A DNA stretch of 64,000 bases from Chrysoperla carnea (taxonomy: Eukaryota > Arthropoda > Insecta > Neuroptera > Chrysopidae), in assembly GCF_905475395.1 (NCBI RefSeq), contig NC_058342.1, forward strand, positions 27,128,640 to 27,192,639. Direction: 5' to 3'. The notes beneath the pieces were generated by a model that had not been told where the DNA came from, made no database searches, and was given only the letters and a program-made list of their open reading frames with translations. This document shows, one piece after another, positions 8,077 through 19,950 of this stretch. The position numbers and the translations under genes were made by a program. Numbering within the stretch: position 1 is the first letter of the stretch; the number at the start of each line of letters is the position of its first letter.

Positions 8077-8537
8077 CTAGAGTGATACTCACCCGCTTCG
8101 CTGAGTTTAAAAGTAAAGATTGATAAAGATCGCTCTTGCTTATCCCCTTTCTATAACACTCGAAATAATGGTAAGGATTGTTTTACACCTGTAAAATATA
8201 TGTATGGTTTTTTATTTTTTTTAAATGTATAATAGTCGTAATTATTCCTTGAGTATACCAGAAAAGATGGCCGTGAAATATTTTATATTGACTATTTTTA
8301 CAGAAATCTGTAATTTATGGTAATGTCAAATTAAATTAATTTTAAAATTAATAATTTTTTTTTAATATATCTTTATAAATTATATCTCATGTGTTATCTC
8401 TGAAGTATGAGGTATATTGCTGTACAGTTTAATTAAAAACCATTCGCTAGTTTTCAATCCGTGAAAGCGTAACAAACAAACAAACATACAAACAAACAAA
8501 CAAACATGCTTACTTTCGCATTTATAATATATAGAGA
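8077..8537 (-). mobile_element. Non-autonomous Helitron
   Basis: Read on the minus strand it begins TCTCTATATATTATAAATGC and ends ...CACTCTAG, inserted between A and T (A|TC...CTAG|T), the Helitron signature. A (CAAA)n tract lies near the 5' end and a gcgaagcggg motif near the 3' end. It is the same family as 11065-11493. Confidence 0.75.
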
Positions 8538-9491
8538 TTTGAAACAAGCTCGTTTACTATTTTCTATTATATGAGTGTAATTCTAACTAAATACGAGTAG
8601 TTATCTCTATTCAGGATGGTTTTATTTAAAAAACAATATTTATAGTTTTTTTTTTTTTTTTATTGTCCTTAATCGGATGATTTATATTCAATTCATGGTT
8701 GCATAAACTTATACACTACAGTATGAGGCAGTTAATAATGTTGTTTTGGCAAAATTTGAATATACTTTGCGTTAGTTTCGATGGTCAGCACTTGCGTCAA
8801 CCGTTTGATAATCTTTAAGCGCGTGATGAGAGATTTGAGAAAATAAAAGTTATTTATATTTTAAAACGAGCATGAGCAAAATGCTTATAACGCGAAGGCT
8901 GACTGGGTTGCAAATTATTTAATTTTCGATTCTTCAAAAATGACCTGATTGTATGCTGAAGTACTATCCAATCTTTCATTCCTTTATATTTTACACTTTT
9001 CGGGAAAATCGATGGAAAAATGACATTTTGACATTTGATGCTTATAAAACGTTAGTCATTTCAACACTTTTAGAAAAAAATTTCTATAAATTTTGTAGCA
9101 TTGTGATCCCATTTCAATTTCTAAATATATCTGGATGTAAGAAATTTGCCCGGGGTTTTGCAATAAAATTATTTTCCATTGCAATTTAAAACAATTTTCA
9201 TAATGATATTTTATTCAGTGTTGAAAATTTTCTAATAAAATAAGAAATAATATCTTAGAAGTATCGTATAGTATCGTATAGAACGGTGCGGCGAAGCGCC
9301 ACATTGGTGCAAAAAGTTTGAACAATAAGTGTTAAGACACTTAAAGTTAGTTTATTTAATACTTACATTTTAGAAGTTCTTATTTTATAGAACCTGATAG
9401 TTTTAAAACAGTCCATACATTCAAAGAAACATTAATTTACAATTTAGTTGTTGTCGGGAAAATTTTTGCTGTTGTTAGCCCAATCATATAA
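8538..9491. other. AT-rich spacer, no gene seen
   Basis: No supported gene. A poly-T run lies at about 8650, and a short duplication (gtatcgtatagtatcgtata) with a GC-richer patch at about 9260-9310. Confidence 0.4.
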
Positions 9492-10365
9492 TTAGAACCT
9501 TTCGTTCAGCTCTAGTTTTTGATATCTACAAACAGGTGCCCAAGACTTCTCATTTTTATCCAAGAATATCCCAACATACAAAAAATAAGTATTTTTAACG
9601 AACTCTGTTATAGTTTGGTTAACAATTTCAAATAGGTGAAATATAAAAATAATAGTCATAAAAATACGTGCAATAGTTTGTTGGATTCGGAATGATGTCA
9701 AGAAAAATGTGCCAGAAGCATTTTTCAGAACATAAAACATTACAAAACAATTAAAATGAAAAAAAAAAGTTTTTTTATTTGATCTCAAAATTTTTCGAAC
9801 TTGCGTTCATTCTCAAGAGGTACACAAAATTTGAAATTTAGACTCAAAATAGGTGTTCGTAGCACATCTTCTTTATCGTTACACGTTGTTTTTGAATTTA
9901 ACCTAATTTCTAACTCTTCTAAAACGTTCATAAGCTTTTCTTTCTCGCATGTGTGTAAAATTTTGAATTTATCATCAAATTTATGGGCATTTAGAATGTA
10001 ATGGTCTGAAAAAGCTGTTGCATCAATGTTTTTAAGTCGAATGGATGCACTATGTTCCTTTTTAAATGCGCGGCCCGATTGCGGCCCGATTGCCCCACAT
10101 ACGTTACGAGACATTGCCCCACATACGTATTCTACACAATTAATTTGGTAAATACCTGATTTTTCTTTTTCTAAAGTTTTTTGTTTATTATTTACTTATA
10201 ATTTTGATAACTCATACTAACGTCAAAAAATTTTATAAAACCAAGGTATTTATTTTGTTATATTTATTATAAACAAATTTTGTATAAATTAAATTGAATC
10301 TCTTGAGAATGAACGCAAGTTCGAAAAATTTTCGAGATCAAATAAAAAAACTTGTAGTCATACAA
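9492..10365 (-). mobile_element. Penelope-like element remnant with inverted flanks
   Basis: It contains the GIY-YIG remnant below, flanked by an inverted pair: 9775-9826 and 10296-10352 share cttgagaatgaacgcaagtt, then cgaaaaattt and gatcaaataaaa in opposite orientations. Penelope-like elements often have such partial inverted terminal repeats. The reverse transcriptase part is absent. Confidence 0.5.
9785..10160 (-). pseudogene. GIY-YIG endonuclease end of a Penelope-like element
   Basis: The minus-strand frame has the typical C-terminal endonuclease residues of Penelope-like elements: VEYVCGA, a GRAFK-x-EH segment, NIDATAFSDHYILNAHKFD, FKILHTCEKEKL and LEELEIRLNSKT. The N-terminal GIY-YIG strand region is disturbed: VCGA is duplicated with a nearby GPQSG repeat, so the catalytic Tyr/Arg context is broken. 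Without the upstream RT it cannot be active. Confidence 0.65.
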
Positions 10366-10419
10366 CAGTAATAAAATTATTTTTTATTATTTTAATTATT
10401 ATACTATTTATATGAAATA

Positions 10420-10930
10420 TACGAAGGTATACTAAGTTTACTCCCAAGTTTGTAACGCTTAAAAATATTGATACTAGGAACAAAATTTTGGTATGGTTGT
10501 TCATAAAATCACCTAATTAGTCCGTTTCCGGTTGTCTGTTCGTCTGTCATCACGATTTCACAAAAACGAAAAGAGATATCAAGCTGAAATTTTTATAGCG
10601 TGTTTAGGACGTAAAAGGTGTCGAGGTCGAGTTCGTAGATGAGCAACATAGATCTTTTAAACCGTTAGAGATAGAACTAAAGTTTAAATGTAAAATGTTC
10701 CTTATAAAAAATGAAACAACTTTTGTTTGAAACATTTTTTCGTAGACGTCACTGTTTACCCGTGAGAGTGCATATTATGCGCAAATTGTATTATTATATG
10801 AGTATATCCGTTATATGTGTGTGACAAATATGTATGTGTAATATGACAGAGTAATCAACACTATCTATACATGGTATTCCAACAATTTACTCAGTCAATT
10901 GTTTGTTTTCACTTGTTTACTATATAATTT
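10420..10930 (+). mobile_element. Interspersed repeat, family A copy 1
   Basis: Nine copies of this family occur in the window. The consensus order is an ATACCATGTATA-like end, cccaagtttgtaacgctt, ttccggttgtctgt with (GTCT)n, acgaaaagagatatcaagct, tcttgtaaaccgttagagat, a cgtaaacatcactgtttacc block, then tatacatggtatttcaac and caattgtttgttttcacttg. Near-terminal inverted ATACCATGTATA suggests a non-autonomous DNA element, but no coding region links it to a superfamily. Confidence 0.7.
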
Positions 10931-11064
10931 GTATCTATTATATTGTCTTAACGTTCGATCAAGCTTAAATGAAAGTGTTTATGGACGAATTTAATGTAAG
11001 TTTCGTGCATTGCACTGGTAAATGGTTAAATGGTAGGGTATAACAAGCAAATACAATATCTCTA

Positions 11065-11493
11065 TCTCTATATATATTATAAATGAGAAAGTAAGCATGT
11101 TTGTTTGTTAAGCTTTCACGCTTAAACTAGCGAATGGTTTTTAATTAAACTGTACAGCAATATACCTCATACTTCAGAGTAACACATGAGATATAATTTA
11201 TATAGATATATTAATAAAAAATTATTAATTTAAAAATGAATTGAATTTGACATTACCATAAATTACAGATTTCTAAAAAAAGAGTCAATGAAAAATATTT
11301 CACGGCCGTCTTTTCTTATGTAATCAATGAATAATTACGACTATTATACATTTAAAAAAATAGAAAACCATACATATATTTGTGTAAAACAATCCTTATC
11401 ATTATTTCGAGTGTTGTAGAAAGGGGATAAGCAAGAGCGATCTTTATCAATGTTTACTTTTAAACCCAGCGAAGCGTGTGAGTGTCACTCTAG
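11065..11493 (+). mobile_element. Non-autonomous Helitron
   Basis: Starts TCTCTATATATATTATAAAT after A and ends CACTCTAG before T. A cccagcgaagcg motif lies about 15 bp from the 3' end. It is nearly collinear with the minus-strand copy at 8077-8537 but shorter, with fewer CAAA units. Confidence 0.75.
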
Positions 11494-11906
11494 TTCTGTA
11501 TAAACTTTTGTAATATTATCTTAATATAAATGTAAACATTAATTCAAAATATTGCAAGTTCGTAGTAGGTAATAGTACCTAAACTTGGTAGTGGGTACCA
11601 TAACTATTACTAGAATAGTAGAATAGTAACCGTACTAGCGTTCAAGATACCTTGTAAATATTTTAATGCACGGGGTTACACAATTACTAACTAGTTATCA
11701 ACAAAAACAGATTTAAGCTTACTCAAAGATTACGGTTTACTTTACTTTAATATATTTATCTTGAATAATTATGTTAATACATCGAGAAATAATAATATTA
11801 TTGTTAAAAACAAACGAAGACATGTGCTCAAATTTTTATTTTTAGGAGAAGATTATAGAACAGACAATAAAGATTTTGAAATCAAAAATTACGTGAATTA
11901 GATACA

Positions 11907-12412
11907 AAAGACATCGCACAAATTGTATGTAATCTGCGTTTTGGTTAGTCTTTTTAAAATTTTGGGAAATGATAGTTTAAGTCATTCTGAATAAAAGTTC
12001 CCATAGTCACAAGTCATGAAATTGACAGATTTTCAAGTTATCGTTACGTATATATGTAGCTGAAAATATTGATCTTAACAATTCATAACATTTAACACTA
12101 CTTCTTCTTTGAATTTCGTAACATAGTCTTCAAATAAAACAAGATTTAAAAAACAACATCCTTACATTAAAAAACACACGTATGCATGTAGTTATACATA
12201 TCTGTATATGTATTTGCCTAAACACACATAGGAATATATTATACAAATAAGTACATTTTCCAACTTGAATTTAGCTATAACATCAATCCTGTCATTTTCA
12301 TGACTTGTGACCATGGGAAGTTTTTTTTTAAATGACTCAAACTATCGTTTCCCAAAATTTAAAAAATTTTAACCGAAATGCAGATTACATCTAATTTGTG
12401 CGAGGTTTTTTG
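11907..12412. mobile_element. Foldback or MITE with arms of about 120 bp
   Basis: The left arm (about 11907-12030: cgcacaaattgtatgtaatc ... catagtcacaagtcatgaaa) recurs inverted at about 12286-12412 with roughly 80% identity by eye. No coding content. Target duplication not resolved. Confidence 0.5.
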
Positions 12413-12449
12413 GTTATATATAGTTATGTCAAATAATTATTTAAAATTA

Positions 12450-12870
12450 TATGAAGGCACAAAATTATTAAATGCTCAAAGAATATGTGATTAAAATTTC
12501 AGCTAGATATTTATGCAAATTTTTAAGAAAAAATCGACATATTTTGAAAGTTTTTGATAATTTTCACTTGGAACGAATGAAAACAGACTTTTTTTAAATC
12601 TTTTTAATAGAAAGTAAACATATTAGCAATGACATAGACAAAAAAAGACTAAGTGTCTCCAATAAGAAAGTCCTTATTTCAAACTTTGATGATTAATTTT
12701 ATTATGACTTCATAAATGTAGACAAAAAATAAGAATAAAATTTATCGATATCTGCAATGGTTTTCGAAATATTGAAAGCTGAATAATTAAAGAAAATTTA
12801 CAATTTTCAATATTTTGGAAATTATATCAAGTATCGAAGAATTTTATTATCGTCAGCATAATTCACAATA
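12450..12870 (-). mobile_element. Diverged relative of the TTAA MITE at 51984-52619
   Basis: Shares, in reverse orientation, the aaagtttttgataattttca, agtaaacatattagcaatga and tttcgaaatattgaaa blocks of that element. Ends not resolved. Confidence 0.5.
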
Positions 12871-14959
12871 AAAATTGAAAATATAAACAGTTTTTATTGG
12901 CTTACCTGAAATAACTTAATAACTAACGTAATTCTGCACATAATTGGACTTCCCATCATCAAAATTACCTAAGATATGCCAGTTTTTACGACAAGTACTT
13001 TTTTCATATCATTATCGTACATTTTAGCTTATATATTAACATACGAAAAAGTACTCATATTTAAAAGTGGAATATCTCAGACAATTTTGAAACTAGAAAG
13101 TCAAAACAACAAAAACTTTTGTATGAAACTTTTTCTTAGTTAAAGGGAATATTACAAAAAATTTAGAAAAGCTGATTTTTATGTTAATTTTCAAATTTTC
13201 CTGGCAGAGTATGCATCCATTCAACTAAATATAACCAAAGTTTCATTCTCTTCACTTAACTTTTGAACTAAAAAGGAATATTCGACATTTGTCTGTATTA
13301 AAATGTAATAATTAAATGGTGGAAGCGCACTTAAATTATGCGATATATATTCTTAATACATAAAATGTGTATTTATTTGCGCTCCCACCATATTTATTAA
13401 CTTTTTTTTACATAAAAATGTTTCATAGTATTATAGAAATACCTATGAAGAATTAAAAGAATTCGAAGTAGAAAAAAGTTATAATCATATACATAAACCG
13501 GTTTCTATAAAATTGACGCTTTGTAAAAAAATTCGTTTTTCTCGAAACTACGTTTTTCAAACTGGTACGATGTTTTTTTCGTAGTCAAAGCTACTAATCT
13601 TTAAAAACCAAAATTTTTTTTGATTTGTTACAATAAAAACTAGACAAAAAATATCTAAAAAGTATGAAAACTACCCCTACTGTTTTTGTACAGGGGTAAA
13701 TTCACCCCTATAAAAGATTGTGTTCTTGAAATTTTTGGAAAAACCATAAAAATAATAAAAATTCACTTTTTAATGGTTTATTGTCCAGTTTTGAGTCTCG
13801 CCAATCGAATTACGATCGAATATTTGAAGATATTTTATTATTTTAAAAGGAATTTATTTTGAAAATGCATCCTATTTTTCTCGTTTTAAAAATCTGAAAT
13901 AATTCAAATTTAAATCTTCAAAATTTTTTAAACTGAAGCATTTATTTCGGGTTGTATTCAAATTCACTTTTCTATTTCTCTGGGTTATTCTGTACTTTTT
14001 TTTAAATCTATTTCAATGTCTAAAAGTATAACACCAAAGTTCTATTTTAAATTTTTTCAACCGATTTTTATAAATAAATGAGAAAGCTTTTAATTCGTTT
14101 TTTTTCAATATTTTTTCGGAACGATGTGAAATGTTTTTGATAAACTTTGATAAACTCAGGTAATTTGATTTTTAGGATACAAAACCATTACTTCTGGATA
14201 AAATTCCAAATTTTGTGTATTTGAACATTAAAATCTAAAATTTCTCTGTTCTCTGACCTACAGAACAAATTCTTATTTGTATAGTATAATTTATTTTCTA
14301 CTTCTTTGCTTATGATAAATTACTGTAAAACTTTATAATTTTAAAATTGTTTGAATTTTCTTGAGAAAACTGAAATTTTACTTTAGAAAGGCAGTAGAAC
14401 TTAGACAGAAAAACTTATGCCACCAAAAAAAATTGTTTTGTACTGGGAAATATGAAGAATAGGAGTGACTACTTAAAAAATGAAATTTTTTTTTTTTTCA
14501 AAAATATAAATTTAACCGACATCAAATTTATTTTGTGCTTTTCATTCCAAAATTATAATAGTTTTTTGAAGTCGGTTTTATTTTTTTCGACAAATTAATT
14601 ATTTTAAAAATAATAAAGTTTCATATTCTATGAAATGAAAAATTTTCTTTTTAATTCCACTACATTATCATAAATTAAATTTAAATTCCCGGAGGAAAAT
14701 CATTTGCATATGCTGAATAAAATTTTCTAATTATTTTAATGTATTCGATAATTTAATGAAACTTCATATAAAAATTATCCACATAAATCACTGAAAAACC
14801 ATTTCTTTGCACTTTCACCAATAAAGAAAAAAACATTCACCATTTTCATCACATAAACAAATTTGCAAATAAATTTTCATTGATTTTTCACCTCCCAAAA
14901 AAATTTTTCCTTTCAAAAAGAAAACAAAAATTAAACCTACAAAAAATATCCAAGCAAGT
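12871..14959. other. AT-rich spacer, no gene seen
   Basis: No supported gene. A small hairpin element at 13315-13393 has inverted ATGGTGGAAGCGCA / TGCGCTCCCACCAT ends around a 50-nt centre. Confidence 0.4.
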
Positions 14960-15300
14960 TCTGTTATTAAAAAAAAAAAGCACGTGCTTTTTATTTAAAA
15001 AAAAAAAGCTTCGTACAACAATATATGAAATGAAAGCACGTGTGTAACACGCTTTGACAGTAAAGCACAACACCAAACGGTCGATGTATAGAACGCAAAG
15101 TGAACAACACGCGTTATAACTTACACCGAACGGTTACTTCAAATCGGTCTCGGTTGTCGGTGAACTCGCGTCCGATGCTTCTCTGACAGAAGAACATCGC
15201 TATCACATTGTATCTCATAGTTTCAGTCAGACATCATCAGACGGATAGACATATATTTTCGCGTGTATATATTATAGAACGCATGCGCTGTTTTCATTAC
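14960..15300. promoter_or_regulatory. GC-richer patch, candidate promoter or non-coding exon
   Basis: Local composition is clearly richer in GC and CpG than the surroundings (acgcgttataac, ccgaacggttac, ggtgaactcgcgtccgatg), with an aaagcacgtgcttt palindrome (CACGTG) at about 14978 and an insect-like initiator TCAGTC at 15223. No open frame. It could be the first exon or promoter of a gene outside this window, or an unrecognised element. Confidence 0.25.
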
Positions 15301-15849
15301 AATATAATATTTCTTCATATATTCAAAGTTTCGTTTTAGTAAACATTACTACGGAAAAAAGTTTATCTGATCAGGTTGTTTTTTTTCTTGTGTTGGGAGT
15401 GTGTGATTGTTGTACATTCACTAGTGAATGTATACGTGTGTATGTACATACAATGCAATTTTTATTCATAATTCGTTTGTTGCTTATACTTCATTCATGT
15501 ATATGCAATGTGTCATAGCATTTGTGTATATACAGTTGTCTATAAATAGAAACATATAATACTTCTTTAAAATATATCTCAAGTTATTTTTATAAATATA
15601 GCGCGATAAATTTATATGTAAAGAAGAAGTTTTGCACGAAATGCAAAAATAATATATTTTTAAGTTTGGACACTTGCAAAGAAAAGGCATTACCTAACTA
15701 TTGAGCCATTTTATAGCTATTCCATATAATTTGGTCAAGTTGAACTGGCACACGAAGGGTTACATACTATCGCACAAGATACTATGTATTTTTTATTAAA
15801 TATACTTTGTAAAAGAAAAAAAAAGGTACGAAAATCTAAACTCACACTT

Positions 15850-16197
15850 GGCCGGTATATGAAATATGCCAAGCTATACTAAGTTTAGTCCCAAGTTAGT
15901 AGCGCTTAAAAATATTGATGCTATTAACAAAATTTTGGAATAGGTGTTTATAAAATCACCTAATTAGTTCATTCCCGGTTGTCTGTCGGTTTATCTGTCT
16001 GTCTGTTTGTCGTCTGTATGTCTGTCAGTCTGTCATCACGATTACTCAAAAACGAAAAGAGATATCAAGCTGAAATTTTTATAGTGTGCTGAGGACTTAA
16101 AAAGTATGTATTAATATGGGATAATCAGTTATGTATGTGTGACATGTATAGGTATATGTGATGGAATTATCAACACTGTCTATACATGGTATTTCAA
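15850..16197 (+). mobile_element. Family A copy 2, interrupted
   Basis: The 5' part and (GTCT)n are present and the middle block is deleted; the element resumes at tatgtgtgacatgta, and its tatttcaacaat end abuts the MITE at 16198. Confidence 0.65.
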
Positions 16198-16660
16198 CAA
16201 TAGGGTATTCTACTATTTTTGAAAATGTACTTCAAAATGTTGATTTTGCTAATAAAAAGCCACCAAAAATTTATTTTGAAAAAATACACACGCTTTCTTG
16301 TCGAAAACTTAAATTAAATTTTAAACCTTCTTTAAACTGTCAAAAACGCGGGCATCCAATTTGATGACGTAATATGGGTATCACTATACGAAACAAAACA
16401 AATAAATTTGACAGATATATTCATAGACATCTGATTATAATAAATATAAATACTTATTATCTATGGATATATTTTACCCAGCTGTCTACACTGAACTAAC
16501 TGATGGTCTATGACTCATACCGCTATGACATCACAGCAGAGCTTACCCGCGTTTTAGGTCACGTGATATACAGTTTAAAAATTACGATTTTTAATTTTAA
16601 TATTATAAAAGAAAAATGTGCTTTTATGACTCTAAATCAGAATATTTAAGTATAAAAGGC
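16198..16660. mobile_element. MITE related to 21020-21347, expanded and reversed
   Basis: Begins agggtattctactattttt and holds the same interior (agacatctgattataa, tgactcataccgctatgaca, ttttaggtcacgtga) as the RRP9 intron copy, but in the opposite orientation and with an extra stretch at about 16233-16410. The far end is degraded. Confidence 0.55.
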
Positions 16661-17209
16661 TCGCCATATGTTTTTCAATTGAACTTATCTGGTAATAGAA
16701 TGACTTGATCCGTTTTATTCTAAGTTTTCTTGTATTATAATCGAGACGAATCGGTATTGTGCTTTCAGTTCCCTTGCACTTTCAGTTCACGTTGCATGTT
16801 GAACCATTGAAATTGAACGACCTAACCAAGGTTTGAACCCTAACCTCATTGATTATTAGTTCAACACTCTGTCATGCCAACACAGCTTCCGTTGATAATC
16901 ACAATCAAAACTGAATATGAGAATTTTATTGTCTTTTAGTTGTCCATAAATTCCTTAAATATAAAAATATGCAATAAATTATATCAACGATGTAAATAAC
17001 ATTGCCTATAAATAAATATGTAATTTTATTTACAATTATAAAAATGATTGGTACTTATATTGATACATAACAGTATTTTATTTGATTATATAATATATTG
17101 TTGTACTAATCAGAAATCAATTAGATTGTTCTAACTTGTTTAATTAAGTGAATACGAAATTATAATGAATATTGTTTTATAAGTAACTTGTATTCAAATA
17201 TTTATATAG

Positions 17210-17690
17210 GTGTTCATAAAATCACCTAATTAGTCCATTTTCGGTTGTCTGTCTGTTTGTCGTCTGTTTGTCCGTCTGCCATCAAGATTACTCAAAAACG
17301 AAAAGAGATATCAAGCTGAAATTTATAGCGTGCTCAGGGCGTAAAAAGTGAGGTCAAGTTCGTAAATGAGTAACATAGGTCAATTTGGTCTTGGGTCCAT
17401 AGGACCAATCTTGTAAACCGTTAGAGATAGAACAAAAGTTTAAATGTAAAAAATGTTCCTTAAAAAATAAACAACTTTTATTAAAAAAATATTTTCGTAA
17501 ACATCACTCTTTACCCGCGAGAGCGCAAATTTTGCGCAAATTGTATATTATGTAACTATTATATAGGAATGTCAGTTATATATGTGTGACATGTATGTAT
17601 AATGTGACAAAGTAATCAACACTGTCTATACATTATTTTCTAGTATTTCAACAATTAACTCAGTCAATTGTTTGTTTTCACTTGTTTTGT
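17210..17690 (+). mobile_element. Family A copy 3, 5'-truncated
   Basis: Starts at the ataggtgttcataaaatcac block and runs to caattgtttgttttcacttg. Confidence 0.65.
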
Positions 17691-18826
17691 CTCCAATTTT
17701 GACAAAAATTATTTTTTTGGGGTAATCATCACCCTAAACTGCGGATCTCTTAGACGAATGTATATACGATAGTTTTGATAGTTACATAACATCAATTATT
17801 TACGAAAAACTTGTACAAAGTAAAAATAAAATGAAATTAATTAAATAATTGAAACAATTATGTAATATAATCTTTAAACACATTTTTTTCCTCTTCTTTT
17901 TAAATAACTCTTGTATATTTTAACATATCATAACAATTTTTTGTTTACTTTATTTAAATACATATTTACATTTTGTCTGGAATAACATTAAAAACACGTG
18001 AGCAGCAAAGCTCTATCAATAAGGTCATATTTGTCCCTCATTGTAGTAGGTATTTTTGATCGCTGAAATAAATTTAATGTCAGATTATATGAAACGGAAA
18101 ATAAAAATTTATTGTCTTAACTCAAGCGATAACACAACGTTAAATTAAAGTACAAATTTTTGTGTGTGTTAAGGATTTACGAGCGCAATGTTGGATAAAA
18201 GCCTTAAGTTTTTTTTTTGTAGTTGGGCCAAGTCTTAATCAATCCTGAAAATTTTAGGGAGGGGGAGGGGTAATATTTTTTACGTATCACTCTACATTTT
18301 TTCTTACGAATCTACAATGGATTTGACCTAAGCAATTACCTCAGTTATTGGTTGGCTTAAACTCGTTTGACACTCAGTCTATGTAACTCTAACGTCAATG
18401 GTGCAAACACTTTTAAACGATTAGTATATGTAGTTAATTGTTAGCCTCGGGGTACCCATCAAGGTAAAGGATTAAACTGCTTCCAATTATTAAAATTGCA
18501 ATTATGGAATAAAACAAGTAAAAACAAACAATTGACTGTCATACACACACACACACGACTGATTTGCCCATATAATACATACTATACCATACGAGTAAAC
18601 AGTTTCGATTTTATTGTCCCTACCATGACTACGCACACAGCGAATAGAATAATGTATGCATAACTACTTATGTCTATACAAAGGCTAATACTTCAATGAG
18701 TGAATCACTTCGAAATCAATGAGTGTTTAGGTTTTTTTAACTTTGCAGCAAGCAGTGTTCGATCATTCTTGAAAAAGAGCGCGTTCCAACTTTTAAATCG
18801 TCATGTTATAAGCAGAAACTATTTCA
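17691..18826. other. AT-rich spacer, no gene seen
   Basis: No supported exon. Contains an (AC)7 run at about 18546-18558 and a short block at 18598-18655 (attgtccctaccatgac ... cacacagcgaatag) shared with the repeat at 41300-41640. Confidence 0.4.
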
Positions 18827-19465
18827 ATATATGTGAAAACAAACAATTGACTTAGTTAATTGTTGAAATACCATGCATAGTCAGTGTTGATGTCTTTATC
18901 ACATAACATAAACATACATGTGACACATACATAACTGATATTCAAGTATAGTACATACGATAAAATTTCCTCCTAATTGGCGTCCTCACGGGTAAACAGT
19001 GATGTTTACGAAAAATTGTCACAAATAAAAGTTGTTTATTTTTTGATAAGGAACATTTTTTACATTTAAACTTTTGTTTTATCTCTAACGGTTTACAAGA
19101 TGGATCCTACGTACGCAAGACCCAATTGACTTATGATGCTCATTTACGAACTTTTGTTCTATCTCTAACGGTTTACAAGATGGATCCTACGGACCCAAGA
19201 CCCAATTGACCTATGATGCTCATTTACGAACTCGACCACACTTTTTACGTCCTGAGTACGCTGTAAAAATTTCAGCTCGATATCTTTTTTCGTTTTTGAG
19301 TTATCGTGCCCACAGACGGACGGACGGACAACCGGAAATGGACTAATTAGGGGATTCTATGAACAACTATATCAAAATTTTGTGCGTGGCATCAATATTT
19401 TTAAGCGTTACAAACTTGGGACTAAACTTAGTATACCTTGCATATTACATAATATATGCATGGTA
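18827..19465 (-). mobile_element. Family A copy 4, with internal tandem duplication
   Basis: Full-length minus-strand copy. A block of about 79 bp (ttatctctaacggtttacaa ... gatgctcatttacga) is duplicated in tandem at about 19070-19147 and 19149-19226. It also carries a (GGAC)n run. Confidence 0.7.
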
Positions 19466-19950
19466 TAATAAGGTGCTCTGTAAAAAAAATTACGAAAATA
19501 TGCTTTTTTCTTGGTATCTTAGGCTCATGCCCCTCTTAAAAATCAACTGTCCTTGTCCATTTGGGATCAACCTCGACTATTTAGAGATATTGTGAATCGT
19601 TTCAGGACTCTAGCTATGTGGTCCAGGTCTACATCTACGTGCCACTGCTTTGAATATTTTATTTCATTTCGCTGTGGGTAAGAGATATTTAAAAATTACA
19701 GTAATTATTATAACTGACCAGCGATGGCGACTGTCTTATGGTTTGTATCTAGACTAATAACAGTTTAATGTCATGATAGATGGAACTACTAAAAATGTTC
19801 TCAATGAAAATATGTTAGGATGTTTATAAAAATGACTACACGTGTGTATTAAACATGTATATTTGTAAAATAATAAAAATTTCATTTAATTTCAAATAAA
19901 ATTGTACAGATAATTTATTTTTGAATATATCAAACAGCAAATCTTCAATA

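Noticed and set aside
8460-8510. CRISPR-like or regulatory array of AAAC repeats
   Set aside because: It is the simple (CAAA)n tract typical of the 5' part of this Helitron family.
16158-16364. 68-codon open frame
   Set aside because: It spans the border of a family A copy and a MITE, so the frame is accidental.
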